Shown here: positions 54,967 through 63,382 of the stretch, piece after piece
Numbering within the stretch: the stretch's first letter is position 1
How the letters are laid out: every line of letters starts with the position of its first letter
Assembly (NCBI GenBank): GCA_963739985.1
Contig: CAVUCE010000021.1
Location: forward strand, 62,001-126,000
From: CAVUCE01 sp963739985
Lineage (GTDB): Bacteria; Bacteroidota; Ignavibacteria; Ignavibacteriales; Ignavibacteriaceae
DNA length: 64,000 bases
Direction of reading: 5' to 3'
The notes under the pieces: generated by a model
Database searches by the model: none
The model's input: only the letters and a program-made list of their open reading frames with translations
What the model was told of the DNA's origin: nothing
Made by a program: the position numbers and the translations under genes

Positions 54967-55108
54967 AACCCTCTCCTACCTCTCCCTTTCAAAGGGAGAG
55001 GATGATTTGCGAGCTTGTCAGTTAATTTTTATCCATTACTTTCACAACAACAAAAATACTAGTCGTTTTTGCCCCTCGCTTTTTAAGAGAGGGGTTTGGG
55101 GTGAGTTC
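54967..55108. repeat. 142-bp direct repeat, right copy
   Basis: Same sequence as 54320-54461 with one substitution. It lies 40 nt after the stop of the DUF559 gene and about 70 nt before the hem promoter. Confidence 0.92.
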
Positions 55109-55179
55109 GGATAAAACTATAGACAAGTAAATTTTCTTTAACTCCTTTAAAGTGCAAGGATTATTGCCTAAAAATATAT

Positions 55180-55232
55180 TGACTTGTCAGTCATGTTTTT
55201 GTTGACGGTGGTTCATTATTTACTTATTTTTG
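55180..55232 (+). promoter_or_regulatory. hem operon promoter with possible TetR operator
   Basis: A -7 element TATTTTTG (55225-55232) lies 20 nt after GTTG (55201-55204), the same arrangement as the yceI promoter here. Just upstream is TGACTTGTCAGTCA (55180-55193), 5-bp arms TGACT/AGTCA, similar in style to operators of TetR regulators. A further AAAGTCAGT half-site follows the -7 element at about 55239. The operon encodes a TetR domain fused to HemD, the obvious candidate ligand. Confidence 0.5.
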
Positions 55233-55259
55233 TACTAGAAAGTCAGTAAAAGGTTTTTT

Positions 55260-56084
55260 ATGAAAGCGGTAATAGATTTTTCGAATGTTCTTCTGCCATT
55301 TCTTTATTTGGTAACTTTTCTTTTTTATGGTTACGATTTTATGAAGGGTGGAAAAAAGTTTACAAATTCAAAACGATTGTTTTTGTTTCTCACTCTTTTA
55401 TATCATTTGTTCTATCTGCTTTTAAGAACAATTGAGTTTGACCATCCACCCATTACAAATGTATTTGAAATTTTTACCGTTCTGGCATTTTCTATTAGTT
55501 TTTCTTATTTCATTTTAGAATTAGTGACCGATATAAGAGGAACCGGGCCGTTTATTATCATTATCTCAATAGTCTTCCAGGTAATATCATCCTTTTTTAT
55601 TGAAGATTTGCTGCAAGTAAAAGATGTACTCAGAAGTCATTTATTAGGAATACACGTATTTAGTGCGTTACTTGGTTATTCTGCAATTACTATCGCTGCC
55701 GTTTATGGCTTCCTTTATTTAATACTTTATAAAGAAATTAAGCTTAACAAATTCGGATTGATATTTGACAGACTGCCGAGTTTAGATATACTTGAAAAAA
55801 TGAGCTTTTATTCCGCGATAATTGGATTCGTATTATTAACTGTTGCAATTGTGATTGGAATTATCTGGCTGCCAAAAGCTTTCCCAAAATTTTCCTACGC
55901 CGATCCAAAGTTAATAGGCACATCAATTGTATGGATAATATACGGGATAGGAATAATGAGCAAAATATTCGGGAAGTGGCAAGGGAAAAAAGTTATTGTG
56001 CTTTCTATAATTGGATTTGTTTTGGCTATTATGTCAACTATCCTAACAAACTTTTTAGCACAAAGTTTTCATTCGTTTTATTAA
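55260..56084 (+). CDS. HemX/CcsA-like cytochrome c assembly family membrane protein
   Basis: A 274-residue membrane protein with about eight helices. RSHLLGIHVFSALLGYSAITIAAVYGFLYL and the IIGFVLLTVAIVIGIIWL region match the CcmC/CcsA/HemX family; the tryptophan-rich heme-handling loop of true CcsA is not seen. Position directly before hemA is that of HemX, which in Bacillus lowers glutamyl-tRNA reductase level. It is the first gene of the hem operon; hemA begins 6 nt after its stop. Confidence 0.85.
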   Translation: MKAVIDFSNVLLPFLYLVTFLFYGYDFMKGGKKFTNSKRLFLFLTLLYHLFYLLLRTIEFDHPPITNVFEIFTVLAFSISFSYFILELVTDIRGTGPFIIIISIVFQVISSFFIEDLLQVKDVLRSHLLGIHVFSALLGYSAITIAAVYGFLYLILYKEIKLNKFGLIFDRLPSLDILEKMSFYSAIIGFVLLTVAIVIGIIWLPKAFPKFSYADPKLIGTSIVWIIYGIGIMSKIFGKWQGKKVIVLSIIGFVLAIMSTILTNFLAQSFHSFY

Positions 56085-56090
56085 TAAGTT

Positions 56091-57371
56091 ATGAATTTAC
56101 TAGCAGTTTCAATAAATCATAAGACTGCCCCTGTAGAACTAAGGGAGGCGCTTCATTTAAGTGATGAAGAAATTCGCGTAATTATAAATGAAGCAAAAAA
56201 AGAACTTTTTGCAGAAGGTCTTGTTATATCTACGTGCAATAGAACAGAGCTTTACGGTGTGCCTAAGGATTCAAAAATTACGCATCAAGATATTCACAAA
56301 TTTTTAATTGAACATAAATCTGTTACCGGGATTAAGCCAGAGCACTTTCAAAATTTTTTAGCTCAAGCAGCTATTAAACATTTATTTAGTGTTGCTACGG
56401 GAATAGACTCTCTTCTAATCGGTGATAACCAAATTTTTAAACAAGTAAAAGATTCGCTGCAGCTTGCCGAAGAACAGCAATTTAATGGCTTTTTGATGAA
56501 GCGTTTGTTCGATACAACCGTTAGGGTCGGGCGACGCGCAATTACCGAAACAGAAATAAGCGAAGGTGCGGTAACTGTTAGTTATGCGGCAGTTCAATTA
56601 ATTGAAAAGATCTTCTCGAACTTAACAAAGAAATCGGCATTAGTTATTGGCGCCGGTGAAACCGGAGAAATTGCCGCAAAGCATCTTAAGGAAAGGGGAA
56701 TTGGAACTTTAGCTATAACCAACAGAACAATCGAAAAAGCGGAAAAACTTGCTGAAGGCCTAAAAGCAAAAATTCTTCCATTCACTAACTTCAAAGACTA
56801 TTTACATGAATATGATATAATTCTTAGTGCAACAAGTGCACAAGGTTTGATTCTTAAAAAAGAAGAAATTCAAATAGCAATGAAGAAGAGAAATAATAAT
56901 TCTATGGTGCTTATGGATATTGCAATTCCAAGGGATATTGATCCCGATACAAGGAAATTAGATTATGTTTTTTACAACGATATAGATTCTCTAAATATTA
57001 TTGTTCAGCAAAATTTAACGAAGAGAAAAGAAGAAATACCAAAGGTAGAAAGTATAATTTTAGAAGAAGTTGATGCTTTCTCTAAATGGTATAACTCATT
57101 AGAAGCAGCCCCTACAATTAAGCAATTACGCGACTATTTTGAAAATGTGAGAGCTGAAGAAGTAGGTAAAAACATAAATAAATTCAGTGAAGAAGATAGA
57201 GAAAAACTTGAAATTATTACTAAAAGAATTATGAATAAAATTCTTCATCATCCCACTGTTGAACTAAAAAAGAATACTGAAGCAGGAACAAATCAAGATG
57301 AAACTGCTTTGAAAATAAGCATTATAAGAGAACTTTTTGGCATTGATAACAGCGAAGAAAAGGAAAATTAA
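56091..57371 (+). CDS. hemA: Glutamyl-tRNA reductase
   Basis: A 426-residue enzyme making glutamate-1-semialdehyde from glutamyl-tRNA with NADPH. The N-terminal catalytic domain has SINHKTAPVELREALHLS and the nucleophile C49 in ISTCNRTELYG. The NADPH domain follows (ALVIGAGETGEIAAKHLKERG, about 185-205), then a C-terminal dimerisation helix region. Length is usual. It overlaps nothing and is 2 nt from hemC. Confidence 0.97.
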   Translation: MNLLAVSINHKTAPVELREALHLSDEEIRVIINEAKKELFAEGLVISTCNRTELYGVPKDSKITHQDIHKFLIEHKSVTGIKPEHFQNFLAQAAIKHLFSVATGIDSLLIGDNQIFKQVKDSLQLAEEQQFNGFLMKRLFDTTVRVGRRAITETEISEGAVTVSYAAVQLIEKIFSNLTKKSALVIGAGETGEIAAKHLKERGIGTLAITNRTIEKAEKLAEGLKAKILPFTNFKDYLHEYDIILSATSAQGLILKKEEIQIAMKKRNNNSMVLMDIAIPRDIDPDTRKLDYVFYNDIDSLNIIVQQNLTKRKEEIPKVESIILEEVDAFSKWYNSLEAAPTIKQLRDYFENVRAEEVGKNINKFSEEDREKLEIITKRIMNKILHHPTVELKKNTEAGTNQDETALKISIIRELFGIDNSEEKEN

Positions 57372-57373
57372 AA

Positions 57374-58315
57374 TTGAAAAACAAACTCGTTATCGGATCA
57401 CGCGGCAGCGATCTTGCTCTTTGGCAGGCAAATTTTGTTAAAAGAGAATTAGAAAAGAAAAACAAAAATCTTTCTGTCGAAATCAAAATTATAAAAACCA
57501 AAGGCGACAAAATTCTTGATGTTGCTTTATCTAAAATTGGTGATAAAAGTTTATTTACCAAAGAACTTGAAGCTGAGCTTTTAGCAGGCAGAATTGATCT
57601 TGCGGTTCATAGTTTAAAAGACTTGCAGACCGAATTGCCTAAAGGATTAAAGCTTTCTGCTGTTACAAAACGTCATCCTGTTGAAGATGTTTTAATTGCG
57701 CGCAAAAAAGGAATGACGATTAGTAAACTTAAAGAAAACGCTGTTGTCGGAACAGGATCATTGAGAAGAAAAAGTCAACTTTTACATCTTCGTCCCGATA
57801 TAAAAACAGAAGAGTTGCGCGGAAATGTGCCGACTAGAATTGATAAGTTCTTAAAATCAAAATGGGACGCAATAATTCTTGCAAGAGCCGGAGTTGAAAG
57901 ACTAAAACTTCAAAAACATATTTCTTCTGTCATAAGTTTTGAAGAGATGATTCCTGCTGTCGGACAAGGTGCGTTAGGAATTGAGATAAACGAACAAAAT
58001 AAATTTGCTGATGAGATGATAAAAGTTCTTCACCATGAAAATACTTATTGTGCGGTTTTAGCAGAACGTTCTTTGCTTAGGACTTTAGAAGGCGGATGCC
58101 AGGTTCCCATTGGCGCTCATGCAGAAGTAAAATCCAACGGACTTTACTTGGAAGCTATTGTCGGCTCTTTAGATGGTTCTCTAACTTTTAGATCCAAAGC
58201 TCGCGGAAGTAAAAATGATGCGGAAAACCTCGGCAAATATTTGGCAAAAGCATTGCTAAAAGCAGGCGCAAAGAAAATATTAGATGAAGTTTATGAGACA
58301 GCGCGAAAAAAATGA
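57374..58315 (+). CDS. hemC: Porphobilinogen deaminase (hydroxymethylbilane synthase)
   Basis: A 313-residue enzyme that joins four porphobilinogens. Start is a TTG, 2 nt after the hemA stop. VIGSRGSDLALWQA, the catalytic aspartate loop DLAVHSLKDLQTELPKG, GTGSLRRKSQL and the dipyrromethane-carrying cysteine C242 in LEGGCQVPIGAHAE, the same number as in E. coli, are present. Overlaps the next gene by 4 nt (ATGA). Confidence 0.97.
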   Translation: MKNKLVIGSRGSDLALWQANFVKRELEKKNKNLSVEIKIIKTKGDKILDVALSKIGDKSLFTKELEAELLAGRIDLAVHSLKDLQTELPKGLKLSAVTKRHPVEDVLIARKKGMTISKLKENAVVGTGSLRRKSQLLHLRPDIKTEELRGNVPTRIDKFLKSKWDAIILARAGVERLKLQKHISSVISFEEMIPAVGQGALGIEINEQNKFADEMIKVLHHENTYCAVLAERSLLRTLEGGCQVPIGAHAEVKSNGLYLEAIVGSLDGSLTFRSKARGSKNDAENLGKYLAKALLKAGAKKILDEVYETARKK

Positions 58316-58935
58316 TAAATCGATTTAAAAATATTGCCGGATTTATTCTTGTCGTTTCTTTTCTTCCAATTGCTTCAATTATTTTGAGTTCATGCATGTG
58401 CGTACCATGTCATCAAAGAGAAGAAACACAAGTTCCGTATGATGTTTTGCAAAAATCTAATGAATTTATAATCGCAAAAACCGGTGAACAATTCTTTAAG
58501 AAATATATTACTCCTGATTTCACAAGAACGAAAAAAGACTCAACCGGATATCTAATGGTTTATCAAATGTTTGATCCGGATCGCCCTTATGTTGATGATC
58601 TAATTCATTTTTCAACAGATACCTTGGGTAACGTTGATACGCTAAAAGATGTCATCGGAATTCCTGACTGTAAAGATAATCCCGAACTGGGCAACTTTTC
58701 TTTGAATGAAGAAGAAGCAATTAAAACTGCTAAAGAATTTGGATTACCAAAAGGAATTAAAGATTGGAAAACCGGTTTTTTGTGGGATCAAAAATATCAA
58801 CAGTATGTTTGGCATGTTTTATCAGTTACCGAAGAGAATAAAAAGAACGGCGTTTATTCCGGCAAAGGTAAGGAAATAATAATTGATCCTGCATCCGGTA
58901 ATGTTCTGGAAACGAATGATTGGCATATAAACTAG
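58312..58935 (+). CDS. Hypothetical lipoprotein inside the hem operon
   Basis: A 207-residue protein. The N-terminus is a signal helix (IAGFILVVSFLPIASIIL) with lipobox LSSC, followed directly by a cysteine cluster CMCVPC. The remainder (about 40-207) has no family I recognise; KTGEQFFKKYITPDF and GKGKEIIIDPASGNVLETND suggest a small PepSY-like or cystatin-like domain. It overlaps hemC by 4 nt and is 7 nt from tetR-hemD, so it belongs to the operon. A role in heme or metal handling at the envelope is only a guess. Confidence 0.8.
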   Translation: MINRFKNIAGFILVVSFLPIASIILSSCMCVPCHQREETQVPYDVLQKSNEFIIAKTGEQFFKKYITPDFTRTKKDSTGYLMVYQMFDPDRPYVDDLIHFSTDTLGNVDTLKDVIGIPDCKDNPELGNFSLNEEEAIKTAKEFGLPKGIKDWKTGFLWDQKYQQYVWHVLSVTEENKKNGVYSGKGKEIIIDPASGNVLETNDWHIN

Positions 58936-58942
58936 AAATATT

Positions 58943-60334
58943 ATGATAGTAGAAGTAAAAAAGAAAAATAAAAAAATTGAAAAACGCGAGCGAATATTAG
59001 AAGCTGCTGCAATTTTGTTTTCAAGAAAAAGCTACCACGAAGTAATGGTTGATGATGTAGCAAAGCATGCTAAAATAGCTAAGGGTACTGTCTATAATTA
59101 TTTTAACTCTAAAGAAGAGCTCTACTTCTCAATAATGCGCCAAAGAATGGAGAAGCTTACAATCTCACTAAAAGAAAAAATTAAAAGTGAGATGAGCAGT
59201 GTTGAATCGCTTCATTCATTTATAGTTCATCTTTATATGTTTATGATGAAATATCAAAGCTTCTTTTTAATGTATCAAAAAGATTACTTGATAGCTGATC
59301 ATGAACTTTGTAATGAATTAGTAAATTTAGAGAAAGATTTGAAGAATCTTTTAGCGGGAATTATTAAATCAGGGAAAGCAGACGATTTGTTTAGAGATAT
59401 TGAAGAGGATTTTGCATCCGATTTAATTTTGGGAAGTATTTACAGCGCGGTTTACAGGGGAATTGAAAATAATTACAACGACATAGAAATGCTAAACGAT
59501 CGTGAAAAGATTTTTGATTTTGTGCTTCATGGCCTATTCTCCGGATTTGAAGGTGAAGAAATGCTGCCGCTTCGAAATAAAACAATTGTTATAACCAGGA
59601 CGATTGAGCAATCAAAAGAATCGGCTGAAGCATTTAAGCAGCTTGGTGCAAACATGATCGTTTTCCCAACACTCGATATTGTTCCGCCTGAAAGCTGGGA
59701 TGAATTTGATCATATAATAACCGGAAAAAGTAAAATTGATTTTATAATATTTACTTCCGCGCACGCGGTGAAAATGTTTGTTAAAAGATGTAATGAGCTT
59801 AACATTATTATTGATTATAGCAGAGTGAAAATTGTTGCGGTGGGAAATAAAACCTCATCAGTTTGTGAAAAGAACAAAATACCGGTTCACATAATTCCAA
59901 AGAAGTTTAGCGGCGAAGGCGTTATTGATTCTTTATTAAAGTATGATCTTGAAAGTAAAGTGATTTTTATTCCTCGCTCAGCAATTGGAAGAGAAGAATT
60001 ACCCGAAGGGTTAAAACAACTCGGTGCTATCATAAAAACTGCGCCGGTTTACAATGTTTCAATTCCCGCTGAAGAAAAAATAAAAACTCATTTAGATAAG
60101 TTAAATAACAGTCAACCCGACTTATTTATTTTTACCAGCCCATCGACTTTTGAAAACTTTTTGAAAATATTAAATATTTCGAACCCGGTAGGTTATTTCA
60201 CAAATTATGATGTTGCCGCCATTGGCCCTACAACCAAATCGGCAATTGAAGAAAAGAATGTTCATGTAAATATTATGCCGGATGAATACACAATTGACGG
60301 ACTGGCAAAAGCAATAGTTAATTTTTATAAGTAA
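58943..60334 (+). CDS. hemD: TetR regulator fused to uroporphyrinogen-III synthase
   Basis: A 463-residue single frame made of two full domains. Residues about 12-58 are a TetR helix-turn-helix (ERILEAAAILFSRKSYHEVMVDDVAKHAKIAKGTVYNYFNSKEELYF), and 60-203 its ligand/dimerisation helices. Residues about 207-463 are HemD: NKTIVITRTIEQSKESAEAF, DFIIFTSAHAVKMFVKRC, GEGVIDSLLKYDLESKVIFIPRSAIGREELPEGLKQLGA, LFIFTSPSTFENFL and VAAIGPTTKSAIEE. HemD closes hydroxymethylbilane to uroporphyrinogen III. The junction (GFEGEEMLPLRNK) has no stop or start between the parts. The fusion could make the enzyme a regulator of its own operon, possibly sensing a tetrapyrrole. Confidence 0.92.
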   Translation: MIVEVKKKNKKIEKRERILEAAAILFSRKSYHEVMVDDVAKHAKIAKGTVYNYFNSKEELYFSIMRQRMEKLTISLKEKIKSEMSSVESLHSFIVHLYMFMMKYQSFFLMYQKDYLIADHELCNELVNLEKDLKNLLAGIIKSGKADDLFRDIEEDFASDLILGSIYSAVYRGIENNYNDIEMLNDREKIFDFVLHGLFSGFEGEEMLPLRNKTIVITRTIEQSKESAEAFKQLGANMIVFPTLDIVPPESWDEFDHIITGKSKIDFIIFTSAHAVKMFVKRCNELNIIIDYSRVKIVAVGNKTSSVCEKNKIPVHIIPKKFSGEGVIDSLLKYDLESKVIFIPRSAIGREELPEGLKQLGAIIKTAPVYNVSIPAEEKIKTHLDKLNNSQPDLFIFTSPSTFENFLKILNISNPVGYFTNYDVAAIGPTTKSAIEEKNVHVNIMPDEYTIDGLAKAIVNFYK

Positions 60335-60354
60335 CACATTGTTAGAAATATAAT

Positions 60355-60392
60355 TGTCATTTCCAGGAAGTAAAGCGACTGAGAAATCTAGA
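60355..60392. repeat. Dispersed-repeat fragment between hemD and hemE
   Basis: TGTCATTTCCAGGAAGTAAA followed by GCGACTGAGAAATCTAG, a degenerate copy of the GTCATTCTGAAT...GAGAATCTC family seen at 6942 and 29925. It lies in the 100-nt gap inside the hem operon and does not seem to terminate it. Confidence 0.45.
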
Positions 60393-60435
60393 AATCAAAA
60401 TTTAATATTTAGTAAATTTTACGGTAGGAGAAAAT

Positions 60436-61482
60436 TTGAGCCAATTACAGAATGATTTATTTTTAAGAGCTTGTAAAAGACAAGATGTTGAAAGAACGCC
60501 TGTTTGGATTATGCGCCAAGCCGGAAGATATTTATCGCAATATAGAGCCGTTAGAGAAAAATCTGATTTTTTAACTATGTGCCGCACACCAGAATTAGCT
60601 GCCGAAGTTACAATTCAACCGGTAGATTTGATTGGTGTTGATGCAGCAATTATCTTTTCTGATATTTTGGTTATTCCCGAAGCAATGGGAATGGATCTTG
60701 AAATGATTGAAAGCAAAGGCCCGGTTTTTCATAATCCTGTTAGAACCGCGGAAGATGTTAAAAACTTAAAAGAAGTCGACCCGGTTAAAGATTTGAAATA
60801 TGTACTCGATGCAGTTGCTTTAACTAAAAGAGAATTAAATGGAAGAGTTCCACTAATTGGTTTCAGCGGTTCTCCGTGGACTTTGTTAACTTACATGGTT
60901 GAAGGAAAGGGCTCAAAGAGTTTTTCTTTCATCAAAAAATTTATTTACAACGAACCTGAATTAGCCCATCAAGCATTAGATAAACTGGCTAAAACTGTAG
61001 CCGATTATCTTTCGGCTAAAATTGAAGCCGGTGCAAATGCTGTTCAGATTTTCGATACTTGGGGCGGAATTCTTTCTCCTAAAGATTATCAAGAATTTTC
61101 TCTTAATTATATATCAAAAATTATTTCTCAAGTAAAACGAAATGATGAGCCAATAATTGTATTTTCTAAAGGAGCGCATTATAAGCTTGAAGAAATTGCA
61201 AACTCCGGTGCGGATGTTGTCGGACTCGATTGGACAATGGATCTCGGTGAAGTAAGAAATAAAATTGGTGATAAAGTTGCACTTCAGGGAAATATGGATC
61301 CAACGATGCTTTATGCGCCGAAAGAAAAAATTAGAGAAGAAGTAAAAAGATTGCTGAACTCATTTGGAAAAGGCAACGGACATATATTTAATCTTGGCCA
61401 CGGAATTTTGCCGGATGTAGATCCCGAAAGCGCAAAAGCTTTTGTGCAAATTATAAAAGAAGAAAGCCCTGCTTTTCATTGA
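60436..61482 (+). CDS. hemE: Uroporphyrinogen decarboxylase
   Basis: A 348-residue enzyme that takes uroporphyrinogen III to coproporphyrinogen III. TPVWIMRQAGRYLSQYRAVR is the N-terminal signature with the substrate-binding arginines; FSDILVIPEAMGMDL, GFSGSPWTLLTYMVEG and LGHGILPDVDPE also match. The start is TTG at 60436 preceded by GGTAGGAG. It lies 100 nt after hemD, then a GxxExxY cassette separates it from hemN. Confidence 0.97.
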   Translation: MSQLQNDLFLRACKRQDVERTPVWIMRQAGRYLSQYRAVREKSDFLTMCRTPELAAEVTIQPVDLIGVDAAIIFSDILVIPEAMGMDLEMIESKGPVFHNPVRTAEDVKNLKEVDPVKDLKYVLDAVALTKRELNGRVPLIGFSGSPWTLLTYMVEGKGSKSFSFIKKFIYNEPELAHQALDKLAKTVADYLSAKIEAGANAVQIFDTWGGILSPKDYQEFSLNYISKIISQVKRNDEPIIVFSKGAHYKLEEIANSGADVVGLDWTMDLGEVRNKIGDKVALQGNMDPTMLYAPKEKIREEVKRLLNSFGKGNGHIFNLGHGILPDVDPESAKAFVQIIKEESPAFH

Positions 61483-61492
61483 AAATAAATTA

Positions 61493-61518
61493 ACCGCAGA
61501 GGCGCAAAGATGCAAAGG
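61493..61518. repeat. Left terminal inverted repeat of GxxExxY cassette 1
   Basis: ACCGCAGAGGCGCAAAGATG plus CAAAGG. Its reverse complement matches 61907-61932 at 20 of 26 positions. A similar word, AACCGCAAAGACACAAAG, occurs alone at 26114. Confidence 0.7.
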
Positions 61519-61519
61519 G

Positions 61520-61906
61520 ATGAATAGAGAAAGATTAAATAAAATAAGTAAAGAAATATTAGATTCGGCTATTGAAGTGCATTGCAATCTTGGTCCTGGT
61601 TTATTGGAGAACGTTTATGAATTGTGCCTTGTAAAGGAATTAGGGTTGCGGAATATAAATTCGAAGAGACAAATTGCGATACCGATACAATATAAAGGTG
61701 AGGATTTAAAAGCCGATTATAGAATTGATATACTCGTTGAAAATGAAGTTATAATTGAATTAAAATCTGTTGAAAAGTTAATGCCGGTACATGAAGCTCA
61801 GTTATTAACTTATTTAAAGTTATCAGATAGAAAATTGGGATTACTAATAAACTTTAATGTATCTAAATTAGTAGATGGTTTTAAAAGAATGGTAAATAAT
61901 TTTTAA
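61520..61906 (+). CDS. GxxExxY protein (PD-(D/E)xK-like fold)
   Basis: A 128-residue protein with the name-giving motif in LGPGLLENVYELCLVKEL (GLLENVY) and a nuclease-like core YRIDILVENEVIIELKSVE, with D and ExK in the positions expected for a PD-(D/E)xK fold, followed by HEAQLLTYLKLS and LGLLINFNV. The function of the family is unknown. It sits between hemE and hemN, bracketed by imperfect terminal inverted repeats, one of which directly abuts its stop. The second and third copies at 63471 and 63954 are only distantly similar in DNA. Confidence 0.9.
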   Translation: MNRERLNKISKEILDSAIEVHCNLGPGLLENVYELCLVKELGLRNINSKRQIAIPIQYKGEDLKADYRIDILVENEVIIELKSVEKLMPVHEAQLLTYLKLSDRKLGLLINFNVSKLVDGFKRMVNNF

Positions 61907-61932
61907 TCTTTGCGACTTAGCGTCTCAGCGGT
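61907..61932. repeat. Right terminal inverted repeat of GxxExxY cassette 1
   Basis: TCTTTGCGACTTAGCGTCTC plus AGCGGT, starting immediately after the GxxExxY stop codon and ending 19 nt before the hemN start. Confidence 0.7.
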
Positions 61933-61951
61933 AAAAACAAAAGGTGATGAA

Positions 61952-63328
61952 ATGTTTGAAATAGATTTAGAGATAGTAAAAAAATACGATAAACCGGGAC
62001 CGAGGTATACTAGCTATCCAACAGCTCCGCATTTTACCGAAAGCTTTACACAAGAAAATTATCTGGATGAAATAATCAAAACAAATTATGGCGAAGGTCT
62101 ACCGGATTTATCTTTATACTTTCATCTTCCGTTCTGCGATACTCTTTGTTACTTCTGCGGCTGTAACATGATTATAACACGTAATCGTGATAGAGTTAAG
62201 GAATATATTAGTTATCTCAAAAGAGAAATCGATATGGTTCGGACATATTTGTTGCCGGATAGAAAAGTTTCTCAACTCCATTGGGGCGGCGGAACACCGA
62301 CTCACTTAAAACCGGAAGAAATCGATGAACTTGCTTCTTATATAAAAGAAAGCTTTCAATTTAGAGAAGATTCTGAAAACGGTTGCGAAATTGATCCCCG
62401 TGAATTAACACGTGCTCATCTTGAAGCTTTAAGAAGAAACGGCTTCAACAGAATTAGTATGGGAGTTCAGGATTTTAACGAAAAAGTTCAAAAAGCTGTA
62501 AATAGAATTCAGCCTGAAGATATTACAAGGCAAACTGTTCAGTGGGTAAGAGAACTCGGTTTCAGTAGTATAAATCTTGATTTGATGTACGGCTTGCCTT
62601 TTCAGACGATCGATACTTTTGCAGATACTGTTGATAAAGTTATTGATATTTCTCCGGATAGAATAGCTGTTTTTAATTATGCTCATGTTCCGTGGATGAA
62701 AAAACACATGGCGCTTATTCATCCTGAAGATTTGCCCGTGCCGGAAGAGAAATTAAATATTCTTAAAATGACTATTGAAAAACTTACTTCCGCCGGTTAC
62801 GTTTTTATTGGAATGGATCACTTTGCAAAGCCTGATGATGAGCTTGCAATTGCATTGCGCGAAAAGAAATTGTATAGAAATTTCCAGGGCTACAGTACTA
62901 ATTCCGGGACAGATCTTTATGCTATGGGAATTACGGCAATCAGTCAGATTAAAAATATTTACGCACAAAATTATAAAACTGAAAAAGAATATTTTGCGGC
63001 TATAGATAATGAGAAACTACCTGTTGTTAAGGGTTATACTTTAAGTGAAGATGATATTATCAGGCACGATGTAATAATGAAACTTATGTGCGATTTTGAA
63101 TTAACTTTTAAGAAGATTGAAAAACTGCATAACATAGACTTTAAAAAATATTTTGCTTGGGGATTAAATAATCTGAAAGAAATGGAAGCTGATGGACTGG
63201 TTAAAGTTTCTGATGATAAAATTGAAATTTTGGGTATGGGAAAACTTTTAATCAGAAATATTGCTATGAATTTTGACGGCTACATTGAAAGGAAAGAAGA
63301 TACGGCAAGATATTCCAGGACAGTATAA
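61952..63328 (+). CDS. hemN: Oxygen-independent coproporphyrinogen III dehydrogenase
   Basis: A 458-residue radical-SAM enzyme. The start at 61952 (MFEIDLEIVKKYDKPGPRYTSYPTAPHF) is chosen over 61910 because the latter begins within the cassette's inverted repeat, and because AAAGGTG precedes it. C62, C66 and C69 in HLPFCDTLCYFCGCN bind the 4Fe-4S cluster, and WGGGTPTHLKPEE, ISMGVQDFNEKVQKAVNR and NLDLMYGLPFQT are family motifs. It decarboxylates coproporphyrinogen III to protoporphyrinogen IX without oxygen, in keeping with an anaerobic or facultative life. Confidence 0.96.
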   Translation: MFEIDLEIVKKYDKPGPRYTSYPTAPHFTESFTQENYLDEIIKTNYGEGLPDLSLYFHLPFCDTLCYFCGCNMIITRNRDRVKEYISYLKREIDMVRTYLLPDRKVSQLHWGGGTPTHLKPEEIDELASYIKESFQFREDSENGCEIDPRELTRAHLEALRRNGFNRISMGVQDFNEKVQKAVNRIQPEDITRQTVQWVRELGFSSINLDLMYGLPFQTIDTFADTVDKVIDISPDRIAVFNYAHVPWMKKHMALIHPEDLPVPEEKLNILKMTIEKLTSAGYVFIGMDHFAKPDDELAIALREKKLYRNFQGYSTNSGTDLYAMGITAISQIKNIYAQNYKTEKEYFAAIDNEKLPVVKGYTLSEDDIIRHDVIMKLMCDFELTFKKIEKLHNIDFKKYFAWGLNNLKEMEADGLVKVSDDKIEILGMGKLLIRNIAMNFDGYIERKEDTARYSRTV

Positions 63329-63382
63329 TTAACAATTTATAATTAAGAATTAACAATTGTTATTAAACTTTTTGAAAAAAAT

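Noticed and set aside
61910..61951. Upstream start for hemN adding 14 residues
   Set aside because: The extra residues come from the right inverted repeat of the GxxExxY cassette, and family members begin at the ATG at 61952, which has a ribosome site.
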